From: Zasmidium citrigriseum
Lineage: Eukaryota; Ascomycota; Dothideomycetes; Mycosphaerellales; Mycosphaerellaceae
Assembly (NCBI GenBank): GCA_002786025.1
Contig: NHNW01000044.1
Coordinates: 293,401-357,400 of the forward strand
DNA: 64,000 nucleotides
Direction: 5' to 3'
A program made the position numbers and the translations under genes. Each line of letters begins with the position of its first letter. Position 1 is the stretch's first letter. Below the pieces are notes generated by a model. The model was not told where the DNA came from and ran no database searches. It saw only the letters and a program-made list of their open reading frames with translations. Shown here in pieces: positions 32,803 through 43,689 of this stretch.

Positions 32803-33939
32803 ATGCAAGCCATGACCAAAATCAAGAAGGCTGAAGTCTTTGAACACCGCTACACTCTCGAAGGATACAGACTGTCGTACGGCATCATCAAGGAGGTATT
32901 TCCTGTCATTCTGAAGCTCACGGATAGCAATGGAGTCGTCGGCTGGGGAGAGGCGAACCCACAAGTACCGTTTACAGATGAAGACGCCGACGAAGTAATC
33001 GACTTCCTACGTGATGAGTTGGTGCCTGTCCTCCTGACGCACGACAATCCGGAGCCTGCAGAGATCAATCGACTCTTCGACGAGATACAACCAAACAAGC
33101 ATCTGCTAGCAAAAGGCGCCGTCAACATCGCTCTCTTCGATATCAAAGGCAAAGTGCTGGGTACGTCTGTAGCAGCCTTGTTGGGTGGAGCGATCCGACA
33201 GTCGATTCAGGTGTCTCACCCACTCAACAACGGCACAGCCGAGGATGATATCCAGGTGGTCGATGAGAAGATCAAGGAGGGCTATATCGACCACATGCTC
33301 AAGATGGGGACATCGTCCATCGGAAGTGAGATCTCTCGGGTGAAGACCTTGGAAGCAAGATGCGAAGACAACGTCCGCTTCAAGGCAGACGCCAACACTG
33401 GCTGGACTCGTGACCAAGCGGCGGAGTTCCTGGCAGGTGTCGCTGATTCACGATTGGTGTTCGTCGAGCAACCCGTGGCGAAAGAAGACATTGAAGGTAT
33501 GGCGTTGCTCGCCGAGAGAACAAAGCTCTCAATTTCCGCAGACGAAAGCCTCAAGGGGATGGACAAGGCTGAGGAGATTGTCCGTAGAGGAGCCGCCAGC
33601 GTCTTCAGCATCAAGATCACCAAGAACGGCGGCATCTTGCGAGCGAAAGCCTTGACTGAGCTCGCAAGAAGAGAGGGCATTCGATGCTTCGCCAATTCCA
33701 TGCTTGAGGGTGGTATTACGCAGGCAGCGTCTTTGCAACTGGCGGTGACGACGCCCAATCTGCTACCGATCGGACACTCATTCTTCTCGGTGCTTCGTTT
33801 GACGGAGGGAGAAGTTACGGACTTTGCTTCGAATATTCGCCATGGTGTGGTCTATTTGCCAAGTAGGCCTGGATTGGGTGTTGTAGTCAACGAAGACAAG
33901 CTTCGCCGCGAGGCTCTGGTCTCGTACGTACACGAATGA
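32803..33939 (+). CDS. Enolase-superfamily enzyme, muconate-lactonizing/dipeptide-epimerase subgroup
   Basis: Single exon, 378 aa from ATG 32803 (32812 is equally possible). The two-domain MLE fold is clear: an N-terminal capping domain (VEVF..LSYGIIKEVFPVILKLTD), then a barrel with metal ligands in FKADANTGWT (Asp), VFVEQP (Glu) and ISADESLKG (Asp), and the catalytic Lys in SIKITKNGG. The usual KxK motif on strand 2 reads MLKMG: the second Lys is kept, the first is Met. This subgroup runs muconate cycloisomerisation, N-acyl-amino-acid racemisation or dipeptide epimerisation; I cannot choose between them. Neighbours (FAD amine oxidase, transporter, regulator) would fit amino-acid-derivative or sugar-acid catabolism. 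Confidence 0.86.
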   Translation: MQAMTKIKKAEVFEHRYTLEGYRLSYGIIKEVFPVILKLTDSNGVVGWGEANPQVPFTDEDADEVIDFLRDELVPVLLTHDNPEPAEINRLFDEIQPNKHLLAKGAVNIALFDIKGKVLGTSVAALLGGAIRQSIQVSHPLNNGTAEDDIQVVDEKIKEGYIDHMLKMGTSSIGSEISRVKTLEARCEDNVRFKADANTGWTRDQAAEFLAGVADSRLVFVEQPVAKEDIEGMALLAERTKLSISADESLKGMDKAEEIVRRGAASVFSIKITKNGGILRAKALTELARREGIRCFANSMLEGGITQAASLQLAVTTPNLLPIGHSFFSVLRLTEGEVTDFASNIRHGVVYLPSRPGLGVVVNEDKLRREALVSYVHE

Positions 33940-34009
33940 ATTTGATCCTCTGGTCAAGGGTGTGTGGGCTTTGTTGAAGCAGAAGCAATAGCTTTCCAAA
34001 CTTCACACC

Positions 34010-34941
34010 TTATGTCTCGCCTCGCAGGTTCTGCTGGATTTCACGGATCTCGTCTTCACTGAATCCCAAGTTGTCCCGGACGAAACCTCTAGGCCCATCC
34101 TTGTACTTCTCGTCCATCTTGTCCAGAAACTCAAGCATTGATGCGGCACTGATATCGTGTCAATAAACCTTCTATGGGAATTTCCCACGATCACTTACTC
34201 GCATCCCGCAATAGCTTTCAGAGTCTCATCACTCATGTCCACCTGCTTTCCGGCCATGACCTTGGTCCTGAGCAGATCACGAGCAGGCTCGATACCCACT
34301 CTTGTCAAGGCGTAGTCATATGCAATATCTTCACGCGGAACACCAGCGACGGAAAGCAACAAGGCCATAGCGATGGAAGTACGATCCTTGCCGGCCGTGC
34401 AGTGGACCAGGAATGGCTGTCCGGGATTGTCGAGAACGAAACGGAACATCTGACGGTTGATCTCATGATTCAACTCGAGGTTAAACAGAAGCATATCGAC
34501 CATCTGTAATGTTTGTCTTAGCAGTGTCTCATCGCTGGTAAATTTCAATCTTACATTCGTCCACCGCATTTCCCTGAAGCCCAAGCCCGCCGCAGAGATG
34601 TTTGTGGCGATGTTTTGGCATCCTTCAATCTCTGGGTCTGGGAACTTCTCCCGCTCCTCATTCGAGCGCTGGTCGAAGACAGCTTTAATCCCAATAGAGT
34701 CTGAAAGATGCGCCTTTCCCTCGTCCGAGAGGAAGACGAGCATTCCAGAGCGGTAGATGAGATTTGGCTTGACCAGTGGTGGGCAAGAGACGGACCGGAA
34801 ATTGAAAGCGCCGTCTATTTGCTGCCACGGAGGTAAAGAAAGGTATGAGTCTACCAAAGCGCTATCGATAGCATCACTGATGGGCGTCGAGAGGATTTCG
34901 GGGGGAATCCGGCTATCTGGAGTGACGGCGTGGGAGCTCAT
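34010..34941 (-). CDS. Tyrosine phosphatase, Y_phosphatase3 family
   Basis: Three exons (34555-34941, 34199-34503, 34010-34148; introns 51 and 50 nt) give 276 aa. The catalytic P-loop is HCTAGKDRTS, with the nucleophilic Cys and invariant Arg/Lys arrangement of the bacterial/fungal TpbA-IphP-type family. N-terminal family blocks are GAFNFRSV (DGAxNFRD-like) and LIYRSGMLVFLSDEG; GIKAVFDQRSNEE is the expected D/R segment. A helical C-terminal part contains MLEFLDKMDEKY. Intracellular; substrates of fungal members are largely unknown (phosphotyrosine or phosphoinositide). Convergent with the enolase-type gene, 70 bases between stops. Confidence 0.87.
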
Positions 34942-35685
34942 GGCTCGAAGGAGGCGTTTGGTTTGGTGCCGGTGGATCGAGAGTTCGATGGCGAAGAGCG
35001 GCTGTCCTAAGTCAGTCGAGGTTGCCAGTTGTTCGTTTCGTGAAGGAGCGAGCTGGGCGTGGGGTCATCTGCGGGCCTCACAATCTCGTACAACGTGAGC
35101 TCGTACTGCTCGGGATACATATCGAACACTCCCGCTCGCACTCGCGATGCTCGTCATAGAATCTACTTGGTGGCAATGTGGCGGATCTCCATCTCGAAGC
35201 TCTGCCGTCCTCAGTATGCTTGCGGCCCCAGGTTATTGGGGACCCTTTGGATCGAGTGCTTGAGCGTACTCGAGTTCGTTTTCATACGATACTGTGTGTA
35301 TTTGTCCCGAGCGCGGCGCGAAAATTCAGCGACGGTGTGCTGCAAATCCATGGAAAGTCTGTGGAAGCCTGACGCCTGAAAGCTGCGCCCTCTGACAAGG
35401 CTAAGTGAGAGTGAATACCGGCGTAGCATCACTTTAGAGGCAAGACAGGAGAGCTCAAGTGGCTTCATCTCATCCATCGAGTCGTGAAAGCTATTGACCA
35501 GACTAGTGCTCCTTCGTCCGATCTCTTGCAGAACGCCAATGGGAAGGCTAGGAAAGATGCACCCCACTCTCCGGCCTCATCGGTTTCGAAGCACGTGTTT
35601 CAATGGCTCGTTGTTGAGTGCACGTATATTAATGGACTATGTTCTTTTCGACTTCTTCTCTTCTTGCTCTCTTCAAGCTAGCAAT
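34942..35685. other. Divergent intergenic region
   Basis: About 740 bases between the phosphatase start and the DUF218-like start. A TATA-like run at 35625-35631 sits about 55 bases before the latter's ATG. Open frames here lack coding character. Confidence 0.5.
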
Positions 35686-36858
35686 ATGATGTCGTTCAAA
35701 GTCCTGTCTGGAGCAGTTCTACTTTTTGCCTCTTATGCCAATGCTGCCGGCAACCCATCGACCGTGGAAGAGTACCAAAATGAACTTGAAGCACGATTAT
35801 TCCCAGAATGGACCAGATTTTGGCATCACAACAGCAGAACATGGTCATCTCTGCCTCAGATAAGCCAACTGGAACATGTTCGATACAGTCGACTTCAGCA
35901 AGCCGCAAACTGCAGCCCGATGCCAACTTGCCTTGTGTCGGCACATATGGTCACCGACTCGGATCAACGTATCATCGCAAAAGCCTTGCAGTCCAGCAAC
36001 GCTTCACAAACACTACTCTCGGCATGGCCACAGTACGTCAACGGCACCAATCACATTCTTCGAGTGTACGGCGATGGCGATGCTCCACTTTATCCAGAGA
36101 TAGATTCCATCTCTTACGCTGCCAACTCGTCAGAATACGAGCTGTTTCTCGGGACTTTGAACAATTTCACTTCGATGATTCAGCCACGAGTTCCGCCTCC
36201 TCTGGATGCTTTCGCTTTTGCCTTCTCGCTTTTGTCGGCCAATGATCGACTGGAAGCGATAGCATACCCAAATCTCTGGACATCATCGTCTCTCAACGGC
36301 CCGGCTTTGCAACGTTCCAAGTCTATTGACTGGAACCGATACCAGTACTCAGCTATTCTCATCCCGGGGGAAGGACCAGAGATTTATGGCGTTCCTCTCT
36401 CGCCTCTGGGAAAGCTTCGCTCACCGATTGCCACATGGTTCTTCCGCCAGAACTCGACGACGGCGCCGTTCCTCATACCAAGCGGTGGAAACGTACACCC
36501 AAACCTCACGGTATACACGGAAGCTCTTGAGATGTCCAAGTGGCTTCAAGGTCAGCTGCACGTCAAGCTGGAAGACATTGCGATCGAACCACACGCTCGT
36601 CATACAACGACCAACCTGAGGAATACTGCACGCACCCTGCAGAAGCTGGGTGCACCCAAAGGCAAGAGAGTACTCATAGTCACCGACCAAAGTCAGAGAG
36701 ACAGCATCGCCAGTGACAGCTTTGCCAAACGATGCACCAATGAGCTGGGATACACCACGGGGGAGATTGGCCCCAAGGTCGGCCAGCTTGCGGTGGAATG
36801 GGTGCCAGACTATGAAAAGTGTGCATTTTTCGATCCCATTGATCCACTGGATCCATAA
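35686..36858 (+). CDS. Secreted DUF218-like (YdcF-like) protein
   Basis: Single exon, 390 aa. Signal peptide MMSFKVLSGAVLLFASYANA. The C-terminal half has a DUF218 pattern: AILIPGEGPEIYGVPLSPLG, then FLIPSGGNVHPN with acidic Glu, KLEDIAIEPHARHTTTNLR, and KRVLIVTDQSQRDSI. DUF218 proteins bind a small molecule with a Rossmann-like fold, and this family is often found in fungal secretomes with unknown substrate. Seven Cys and several N-glycosylation sequons (NAS, NGT, NFT, NST, NLT) agree with secretion. The upstream reading frame is open, but the signal peptide places the start at 35686. Confidence 0.8.
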   Translation: MMSFKVLSGAVLLFASYANAAGNPSTVEEYQNELEARLFPEWTRFWHHNSRTWSSLPQISQLEHVRYSRLQQAANCSPMPTCLVSAHMVTDSDQRIIAKALQSSNASQTLLSAWPQYVNGTNHILRVYGDGDAPLYPEIDSISYAANSSEYELFLGTLNNFTSMIQPRVPPPLDAFAFAFSLLSANDRLEAIAYPNLWTSSSLNGPALQRSKSIDWNRYQYSAILIPGEGPEIYGVPLSPLGKLRSPIATWFFRQNSTTAPFLIPSGGNVHPNLTVYTEALEMSKWLQGQLHVKLEDIAIEPHARHTTTNLRNTARTLQKLGAPKGKRVLIVTDQSQRDSIASDSFAKRCTNELGYTTGEIGPKVGQLAVEWVPDYEKCAFFDPIDPLDP

Positions 36859-37031
36859 GGCGCACGCTGGGAAAGATAACATGAGCTTGGAGTTGACTTA
36901 AATACATCCATAGCCCACGAATATCGACAACAAATATCACCACAAACTCCTTTGCAAAAAGCCACCTGCTTGCTTCTCTCCTAGCCCAAATTCACAAAGT
37001 CCGCTGCCACGACTAATATCATCCAAAGCAA

Positions 37032-39521
37032 TCAACAGCCCAGAGCTCTGATAGGCTTCACCGCCCGAATGATCACCTCAATACATCCTGGGTTGACCAA
37101 AGTCGTAATGTCCCCCAACTGATCTTCCTCTCCACACCAGATCTTTCTCAACAGCCTCCTCATGATCTTTCCTGCTCGATTCTTAGGCAGGTCTTGAACT
37201 ACGATCACATACTTCGGGGATGCAAACTTGCCAATGCTAAGCGAGACTTGACATTTGGCGAGTTTGGCAGCTTCGGTGGGATCGAGACTGTTTTTGAGGG
37301 AGATGAATGCTGCGACGGCTTGACCTGTCAAGTCTGTAGCAAGTGAGTACAAAGGAGGCCAGGGATAGTTAACAAGTCTCAAGGACAGACATACCATCGG
37401 GAACGCCAACGACAGCCACTTCTGCCATTTCAGGATGTTCAAGCAATGCGGCTTCGATTTCGGCGGTGGAGAGGCGGTGGGCGGCGACATTGATGACATC
37501 GTCGACACGACCTTGGATGTTGTAATACCCATACTGCGGAATGAATGTCAGCCTATTATCTGTGATCGGACCTCTTTCACTCACTTCATCTCTAATAGCC
37601 CCGTCACCGGTGAAGTAATACCCAGGATATGGGTTGTAGTAAACCGCCATGAAGCGACTGTGGTCCCTCCATACTGTTCTCGACATGCTGGGAATAGGCT
37701 TTTTGATTGTCAACACTCCTTCAACACCAGGCTCGTTGATCTCTTTTCCGGTGTGGGGATCTAGCAAGGCAGGCTGTACTCCGAACATGGGAAGGCTGCA
37801 TGAGCCTGGCTTCGACGGAGTTACACCGGCCATCGGTGCACTTCAGAGATAGTCAGCATACAAATGAGACAGATTCTGTGTGGTAGACATACATCAGATA
37901 CGACCCGGTCTCGGTCTGGAAGAATGTATCGACGACGTGGACCTTGGAGAACGATCAGTACGCTGGTTGTCATGCGGGCTTTGCGGAAAACAAACCTCGC
38001 CCTTGCCGACAACGTCGTGGACCTGCGAAGGGACGATCAGCTTTATAAGGAGTATGGAGACGATACTTGGCTTACCCATTGCCAAACATTTGCGGCCAAA
38101 GGCTCTCCTACGGATCCCACAACGCGGAGGTGAGAAAGTATCTTGCCTGTTTTGACGTACTCATCACCAGCACGCTTCAGCAGTCGGAGAATGGTTGGAG
38201 CAGAATACAGTTGAGTGCTGTAAAGAATGTCAGCTGATTTTCCGACGATCTTTGGTCGTTTTTACTTACACACGATGCCTTTCGATGATCTCCCAGTATC
38301 TCGAAGGTGTTGGGTAGATGGGAGTGCCCTCATACACAACGACGCTGCATCAAAATCTTTAGCGGCGGTGAGACCGAACAGGCTGAGCTTCACTACTTAC
38401 GAGCAACCCAGCATCAGGGGTCCATAGAGCGAGAAGCTGTGACCGGTGATCCAGCCAATGTCGGCGCCGCAGAAGAAGACGTCGTTGTTGTCGGCGTGGA
38501 TATCGAAGACGTATTGCGTGGACAGCGCAGCGCCGAGAAGGTAGCCAGCGGTGGTGTGCATGAGGCCTTTTGGTTTGCCTGGAAAGGATGACATGGATTA
38601 GCGTAGGTCGTGAGGTGATGAGGTACCTGATCTTACCAGTCGAGCCAGAGGTGTACAGAAGGAATAATGGATCCTCGGAGCTCATCGACTCAGGCGTGAA
38701 CACCTTAGGCCATTTCGCCACAGCCTCGTGCCACCAACGGTCCCGGCCTTCCTGCATACGAACAGTATTGCCTGTCCTTTGGTACACCAAGCAGTGCTCG
38801 ACCTGGGTATCACGCAAGGCTTCATCCACGATGTCCTTCAGCCTGATAATCTTGCCACCTCGCACGCTCTCATCAGCAGTCATCACCACCTTCGCATCGG
38901 CATCGAGTATGCGATCTTTCAGCGCATTGGCCGAGAAGCCGCCAAACACGACCGAATGGATTGCTCCAATCCGGGTGCAAGCCAGGACCGCGATGAAGGC
39001 TTCCGGTATCATGGGCATGTATAAAGCAACTGTATCACCTTTGCGAACGCCGAAGTCTCGACGGAGAACCCAACTCAGCTTTGAGACTTCTTGTTGGAGT
39101 TGCTTCCAAGTAAGCGTCGTGCCTTTTTCGTTCGGCTCGTCAGGCTCAAAGATAATGGCGGGCTGATTGGGCTTCTTCTTCGCATGGCGGTCGACGCAGT
39201 TGAATGAAGCGTTGAGTCTGCCTTCGGTGAACCATGCGTTGTCGCCATCTGCAAAACTGCCTTCATGAACTGTCTCGAAGTCGCAATCCCATGTTATCAA
39301 GGAACGAGCTTGTTCGGCCCAGAAGGTGTCTCCATCTTCGATTGACTTCTGATAGAGGTCATTGTATGCCTGCATTGATGGCAAGCGCGGAGGTTGAGAG
39401 CATTTTCTTTGGATTGTAAGCGAAGTCGGATGAACAGTAGCGTTACGTCTTACTCGAAGTATTTCGGCGGCACAGGCAATGTTGTCTTCTGCTTTGAGCC
39501 GAGATCCGAAGCGTCGCCCAT
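37032..39521 (-). CDS. Acetyl-CoA synthetase (AMP-forming)
   Basis: Ten exons (39454-39521, 38637-39406, 38401-38578, 38270-38344, 38076-38217, 37996-38022, 37893-37942, 37585-37840, 37395-37533, 37032-37324) join to 665 aa, the length of fungal FacA/Acs proteins. The N-terminus [25 protein letters not shown] is the family start. ATP/AMP motif: [15 protein letters not shown]; further core motifs [53 protein letters not shown], and the acetylatable catalytic Lys region [13 protein letters not shown]. The usual NVSGHR reads NVAAHR. Makes acetyl-CoA from acetate (or propionyl-CoA) for growth on C2 carbon or for secondary metabolism. It may be a paralogue of the housekeeping copy. Exon 6 is 27 nt. 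Confidence 0.9.
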
Positions 39522-40480
39522 GTCTGGTACTTAATCTGATGAGATGGGAGTTGAACGACGCACGCGTGTCAGGCACTGAGACCATATATGTCGGCAGCTT
39601 TTGCCTCTCCTCCTTTGACACACCACGACCAAATATGGCGGCTTGTATCGCCTTGTCTCGGACATGTCCTTGAGCTATAAGTTGTGGCTCTCGTGAGCTG
39701 GAGCTTACTCGGGCGGGTTCATGCACGCCGACCGCATGTGCGTACTGACTTCGCCGTCGTGAGTACGATACGTTCGAGCTCGGAGGTTTGTTGCTGCACG
39801 ATCATGTCTTGCCAAGTTGAATCTGATTCGAGATGAAGCTGATTGGAGGCCAAGAGGGTGAAGTTCGCTTTCTAGAAGTCAAATCCAAGCCACCAGAGCA
39901 AGGCTGGCGTGTGTCTCAGATATAGTTTCTCTAGCGCGGATGGCTCTTTCCGGATTGGGAAGGAGTCAGGAGAAATTCCAGCTGAGTACCGAGAAGCCCA
40001 AACCTTCTCCGCTGAAGACGGTATATCTCAGCTCCAAGTGCGTGATTGACCCTGCATGCTCTTGCCGTCTCTGCTGAACGCCTTCTAGAACGACCTGAGC
40101 GACGAACAGACTCCTGATAGCTGCACGTGCTGGCCATTATACTTCTCAGTAGCCGCAACACGCCCCATGATTGGATATACTGTGAGAGAAGTTACGCGGC
40201 CTCAGCTCTCTAAGACCTGATGCCATGGTACCGGGAGGGACGTGGCTGGCTGACCGGAGCTCTGGAAGGTACGACTAGTGTCGAATCAGAATGCATGGAC
40301 CTGAAGGGGTTGGAGCGGGTGGATCGGTCTGTCCTAGCTCGGAGGACCTCCCATGAGTGGAGTCCTCTTGAAGACTGAGCGCTGAAAAATCAAGAATCAA
40401 GACCGAGAGAACAGTGAGTCGTACTCTCACAGTGCCATCACTCTCCTGAAAGTCTGTCAAAACCACTCGCTCGCAGCACA
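39522..40480. other. Divergent intergenic region
   Basis: About 960 bases between the acetyl-CoA synthetase start (-) and the TmpA-like start (+). No supported ORF; the minus-strand frame reading on past 39,521 (to about 39,726) is upstream of the true start. Confidence 0.5.
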
Positions 40481-42429
40481 ATGTTCCGGGAGATCTCATA
40501 CGATGAGCACGAACCTGACAAGGACAAGGTGCAGGCTCAGACCACAGTCGCACAAGCACAAGATACCAAGGTGTATGGCCTGGACGACATTGGACATCAG
40601 ACGGTTTCGGATTCTGTGACCACGCCACAGACAGTCCACCTTCCACGAGAGAGCATCGGTAGCCTGAGGAGGCATTCGATCGTTTCGATAGGAGGTGGCT
40701 CTGGAATTCCCATCAGTCATCAGACTGCGCTTTGCGACAAGCGGCGAGGGAGCAACTGGTCTCGCAAGCTGTCTCTGTTTCACCATAATGCCAAAGACGA
40801 TCTTGCCTCTGTCCAGGCAATTGAACAACGAAGCCGAACATCAATGGAGTCGGGCGTCACAATAGCGAGCGAGGATTCCTCACCGCCAACGCCGATTCAG
40901 GAGATTCTGCAAACACAAGAGCCTGGAAAGTATACGTTGACCATCACGGAGACAGCGAACGTGGAGAAATGGGACGAGAAACAAGCGGTTCAAGTAACAG
41001 TTTCGCCACTGCAGTACGCTTCTCGAATAGCGAGTGCAGAGTTTCTGGCATCTTATACGAATCAACGTCCGCTGCCAGACATTCAAGGACCTCTCTGGCT
41101 GGCCAAATTTCGATACGGCTGGTTCACCGTCTATCGCCGTCTCTTTGCAATTGTCTTCACGGCGAACATCGTTGCCATCATCATCCTTGCCAGTCGTGGA
41201 AGGAATACCAGCTACAGCCAAGCAGCCCTGGGTGTTGGGAGCAACATCCTCGCCGCAGTGCTCGCTCGTCACGACAATCTCATCAATGCGGTCGTTAGCC
41301 TCATTCATTTCGTTCCGCATAGCTGGCCCATTTCGGTCCGCAAGAGAATTGGAAAGATCTACTGTCATGCTGGTATCCATTCTGGAGCAGGCGCCAGTGC
41401 AGCGGTGTGGTATCTTTACTTCACCATACTCCTTGCCATCCAAACTGTCGACGGGACCGAAGGCATTCGCATCGCTCTGTACACCACAACGGGGCTACTG
41501 CTCACTAGCTTGCTCGCAATGGTGGGTCTTTCGCATCCGTGGTTCAGAGGCCGCTACCACGACATCTGGGAGTTGTCGCATCGTTACATTGGCTGGACTA
41601 TCACTGCTCTGATCTGGGTCCAAGTCTTCCTGCTATCGTCGACATCAGCGAAAACGTTGGGAGCGGCCTTACTCCACTCGCCACTCTTCTGGATGGTCCT
41701 TATCGTAACCCTCCTCCTCATATACCCTTGGGCTATCATGCGCCGTCGAACTTTCACTGCAACACAGCTATCCTCTCACGCTCTTCGCCTTGAATTCGAC
41801 TATCGTCGCAACGTCAACCGCACAGGCGACAACATTCGTCTCTCTCATTCGCCTTTCGTTGAGAATCACGGCTTCGCCACAATTCCTCGGTCCAATGGCG
41901 AGAAGGGCTTCTCCTGCATCATCAGCAACGCTGGCGACTGGACAAAAGATATGATCACCTCTGAGAATCGCAGCAACAAGATCTGGGTTCGTGGAAGGCT
42001 GTTTCTGGGAATCATCGAGATCCCAATGCTATTTGCTCCATTGGTCATCGTGGCGACTGGATCTGGCATTGCGCCTTGCATGGCGTTCATTCAAACTCAT
42101 CCAGAATGGCCGGTGAGGATTGTCTGGTCGGCGAGGTTTCCGGAAGTGACCTACGGATCGGCTATCATCGAAACGGTCTTGAAGGCCGATCCAAATGCGA
42201 TAATCATTGATACAAAGGAGACTGGACGACCGGATCTGGTCAGGCTGATGTATGCTGCGTACAAGGTATTTTCCACCTTCAAATATGAGATGATGGCAGA
42301 GCTAATTCGTTGTAGGAAATCGCCGCGGAGGCCATTCTGTGCGTCTCAACAGTCAGGGTCACTGAACAGGTGTCGTTTGAGATGGAGGCGAGAGGGGTGC
42401 CGATCTACGTTCCAATCTTCGATTCATGA
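40481..42429 (+). CDS. TmpA-like membrane flavoprotein/NRPS-like integral membrane protein
   Basis: Two exons (40481-42265, 42316-42429; 50-nt intron) give 632 aa. A hydrophilic N-terminus of about 200 aa (Ser/Gln-rich) precedes several membrane helices (RLFAIVFTANIVAIIILA; LLIYPWAIMRRR). A cytosolic C-terminal reductase-like part has an oxidoreductase GxGxA loop (LVIVATGSGIAPCMAFI) and VSFEMEARGVPIYVPIFDS. This matches the fungal TmpA type, a membrane protein first known for conidiation control in Aspergillus nidulans and often called NRPS-like. Whether this protein controls development here is inference. Tail-to-tail with the next gene, stops abutting. Confidence 0.85.
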
Positions 42430-42981
42430 TCAACGAACGACTCTTGTACATACAGTGACCCTTACAAACTTGACGAAGTTCACCCAGCCATGGAATTTTG
42501 AATGCCCCCGAACAACGATGCGATCGCCATGCTGCAGCTGCCGAACCCATTCAGCCTCGTCGGGGTCTCTTGAGTTGACAGACCATTCAATCTGATGATG
42601 CACGAATCCATTGTCGTGAGGATTGTTGCAGAAAATCTTTCGCTCGCAATCGATCGAGTCTCCGCCAGATTTGAGAATGCCAGCGGTGAACCACGTCCAT
42701 TGACCTCTGCCTGGATATGCAATGTAGCCTTGGTCTTTGGAAGTGATCTTGAAACTGACCATTCGTACTGCCTTTGGTCGTTCAGATTGGATCGTATCGC
42801 TGACGAGAAGAGTTGCTCCTGAATTGGAGGCTTTGATGACTGTGTATCGATCGGCGGTGGATTTGTGATGGCAGAAGAGCTTTGCATGCTCCAAGATCTC
42901 CGGAATCAAGTCTGGAACAAGCTTTCGTCGCAAGAGCCAAACGATGTGGTAGATCTCTCGCACTTGCTCTCGACTTGCCAT
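42430..42981 (-). CDS. Conserved hypothetical protein
   Basis: Single exon, 183 aa from ATG 42981. Recurrent fungal block: REQVREIYHIVWLLRRKLVPDLIPEILEHAKLF, then KAVRMVSFKITSKDQGY, QWTWFTAG, RKIFCNNPHDNGFVHHQIEWSV and DRIVVRGHSKFHGWVNFV. I recognise this as a small fungal family without known function; no signal peptide or membrane segment. Its stop (TGA on -) is directly adjacent to the TGA of the TmpA-like gene, with no bases between. Confidence 0.72.
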   Translation of the reverse strand: MASREQVREIYHIVWLLRRKLVPDLIPEILEHAKLFCHHKSTADRYTVIKASNSGATLLVSDTIQSERPKAVRMVSFKITSKDQGYIAYPGRGQWTWFTAGILKSGGDSIDCERKIFCNNPHDNGFVHHQIEWSVNSRDPDEAEWVRQLQHGDRIVVRGHSKFHGWVNFVKFVRVTVCTRVVR

Positions 42982-43689
42982 GATCTAGGAACGCTGAGCT
43001 TGCAATCGGAGGAGATACAGCCCAGAGACAAATGGGGGCCGACATTGATCTCGAGTGCTCATATCACAATCTTCCTCTCACGTGCTTGTCGAAGCGGGCG
43101 AAGTAGCTTTTGTGGCTTTATACTTGCGAGCTGAACCATTGCATAGCGACGCTAGCCTCGTGCCGCAGCTGTGTGCTTGAAACGTTCGAGCTGCATGAGC
43201 GAAAGGATCAGTCCTATCCTGAAGAAGAAGGAGGAAGGAGAGATGGCACGCGACAGAGGAAATGTCTCTCCAGTGCTTGGAGCAAACAGACGAAAGGCGG
43301 GAGTCTTCAAAGCTTCTGGACCAGCTGAAAACGAGTCTTCGCTTTTGAGTGTGTTGCATCAAAGCTCTGGACCACAAGACAGGTTGCGCTTCCACAGAAA
43401 TATTCCGCTGAAGCAGCTCGTATGAACGCCCGTACATCTTTTCATTCAGCCCACGAGTCAAGGTCATCTGGTGTTCATAAGATGCCAAGTGAGCATGTGC
43501 TTTGAGACTTCCTCCTGCCGTGGAGACTCTCACAGCATGACCGGGCACGAAGAAATGAAGAGCTTCAAGTACGTACGAGTTCTCATTGAATCCTTGTAGA
43601 TCTGTCTATCCGTGCCCAAGCCTGTCTACATCTGCGTCTACATTCTCGACCCTTCTCTCAATCCCAACGTTATCTGAAGTTCTGAACGT
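42982..43689. other. Intergenic region
   Basis: About 700 bases, no credible gene on either strand. Contains the promoter of the hypothetical gene and the 3' side of the secreted proprotein-like gene. Confidence 0.5.

Noticed and set aside
40880..41443. 187-codon antisense frame in the TmpA-like gene
   Set aside because: No ATG-led coding pattern; sense strand has the family blocks.
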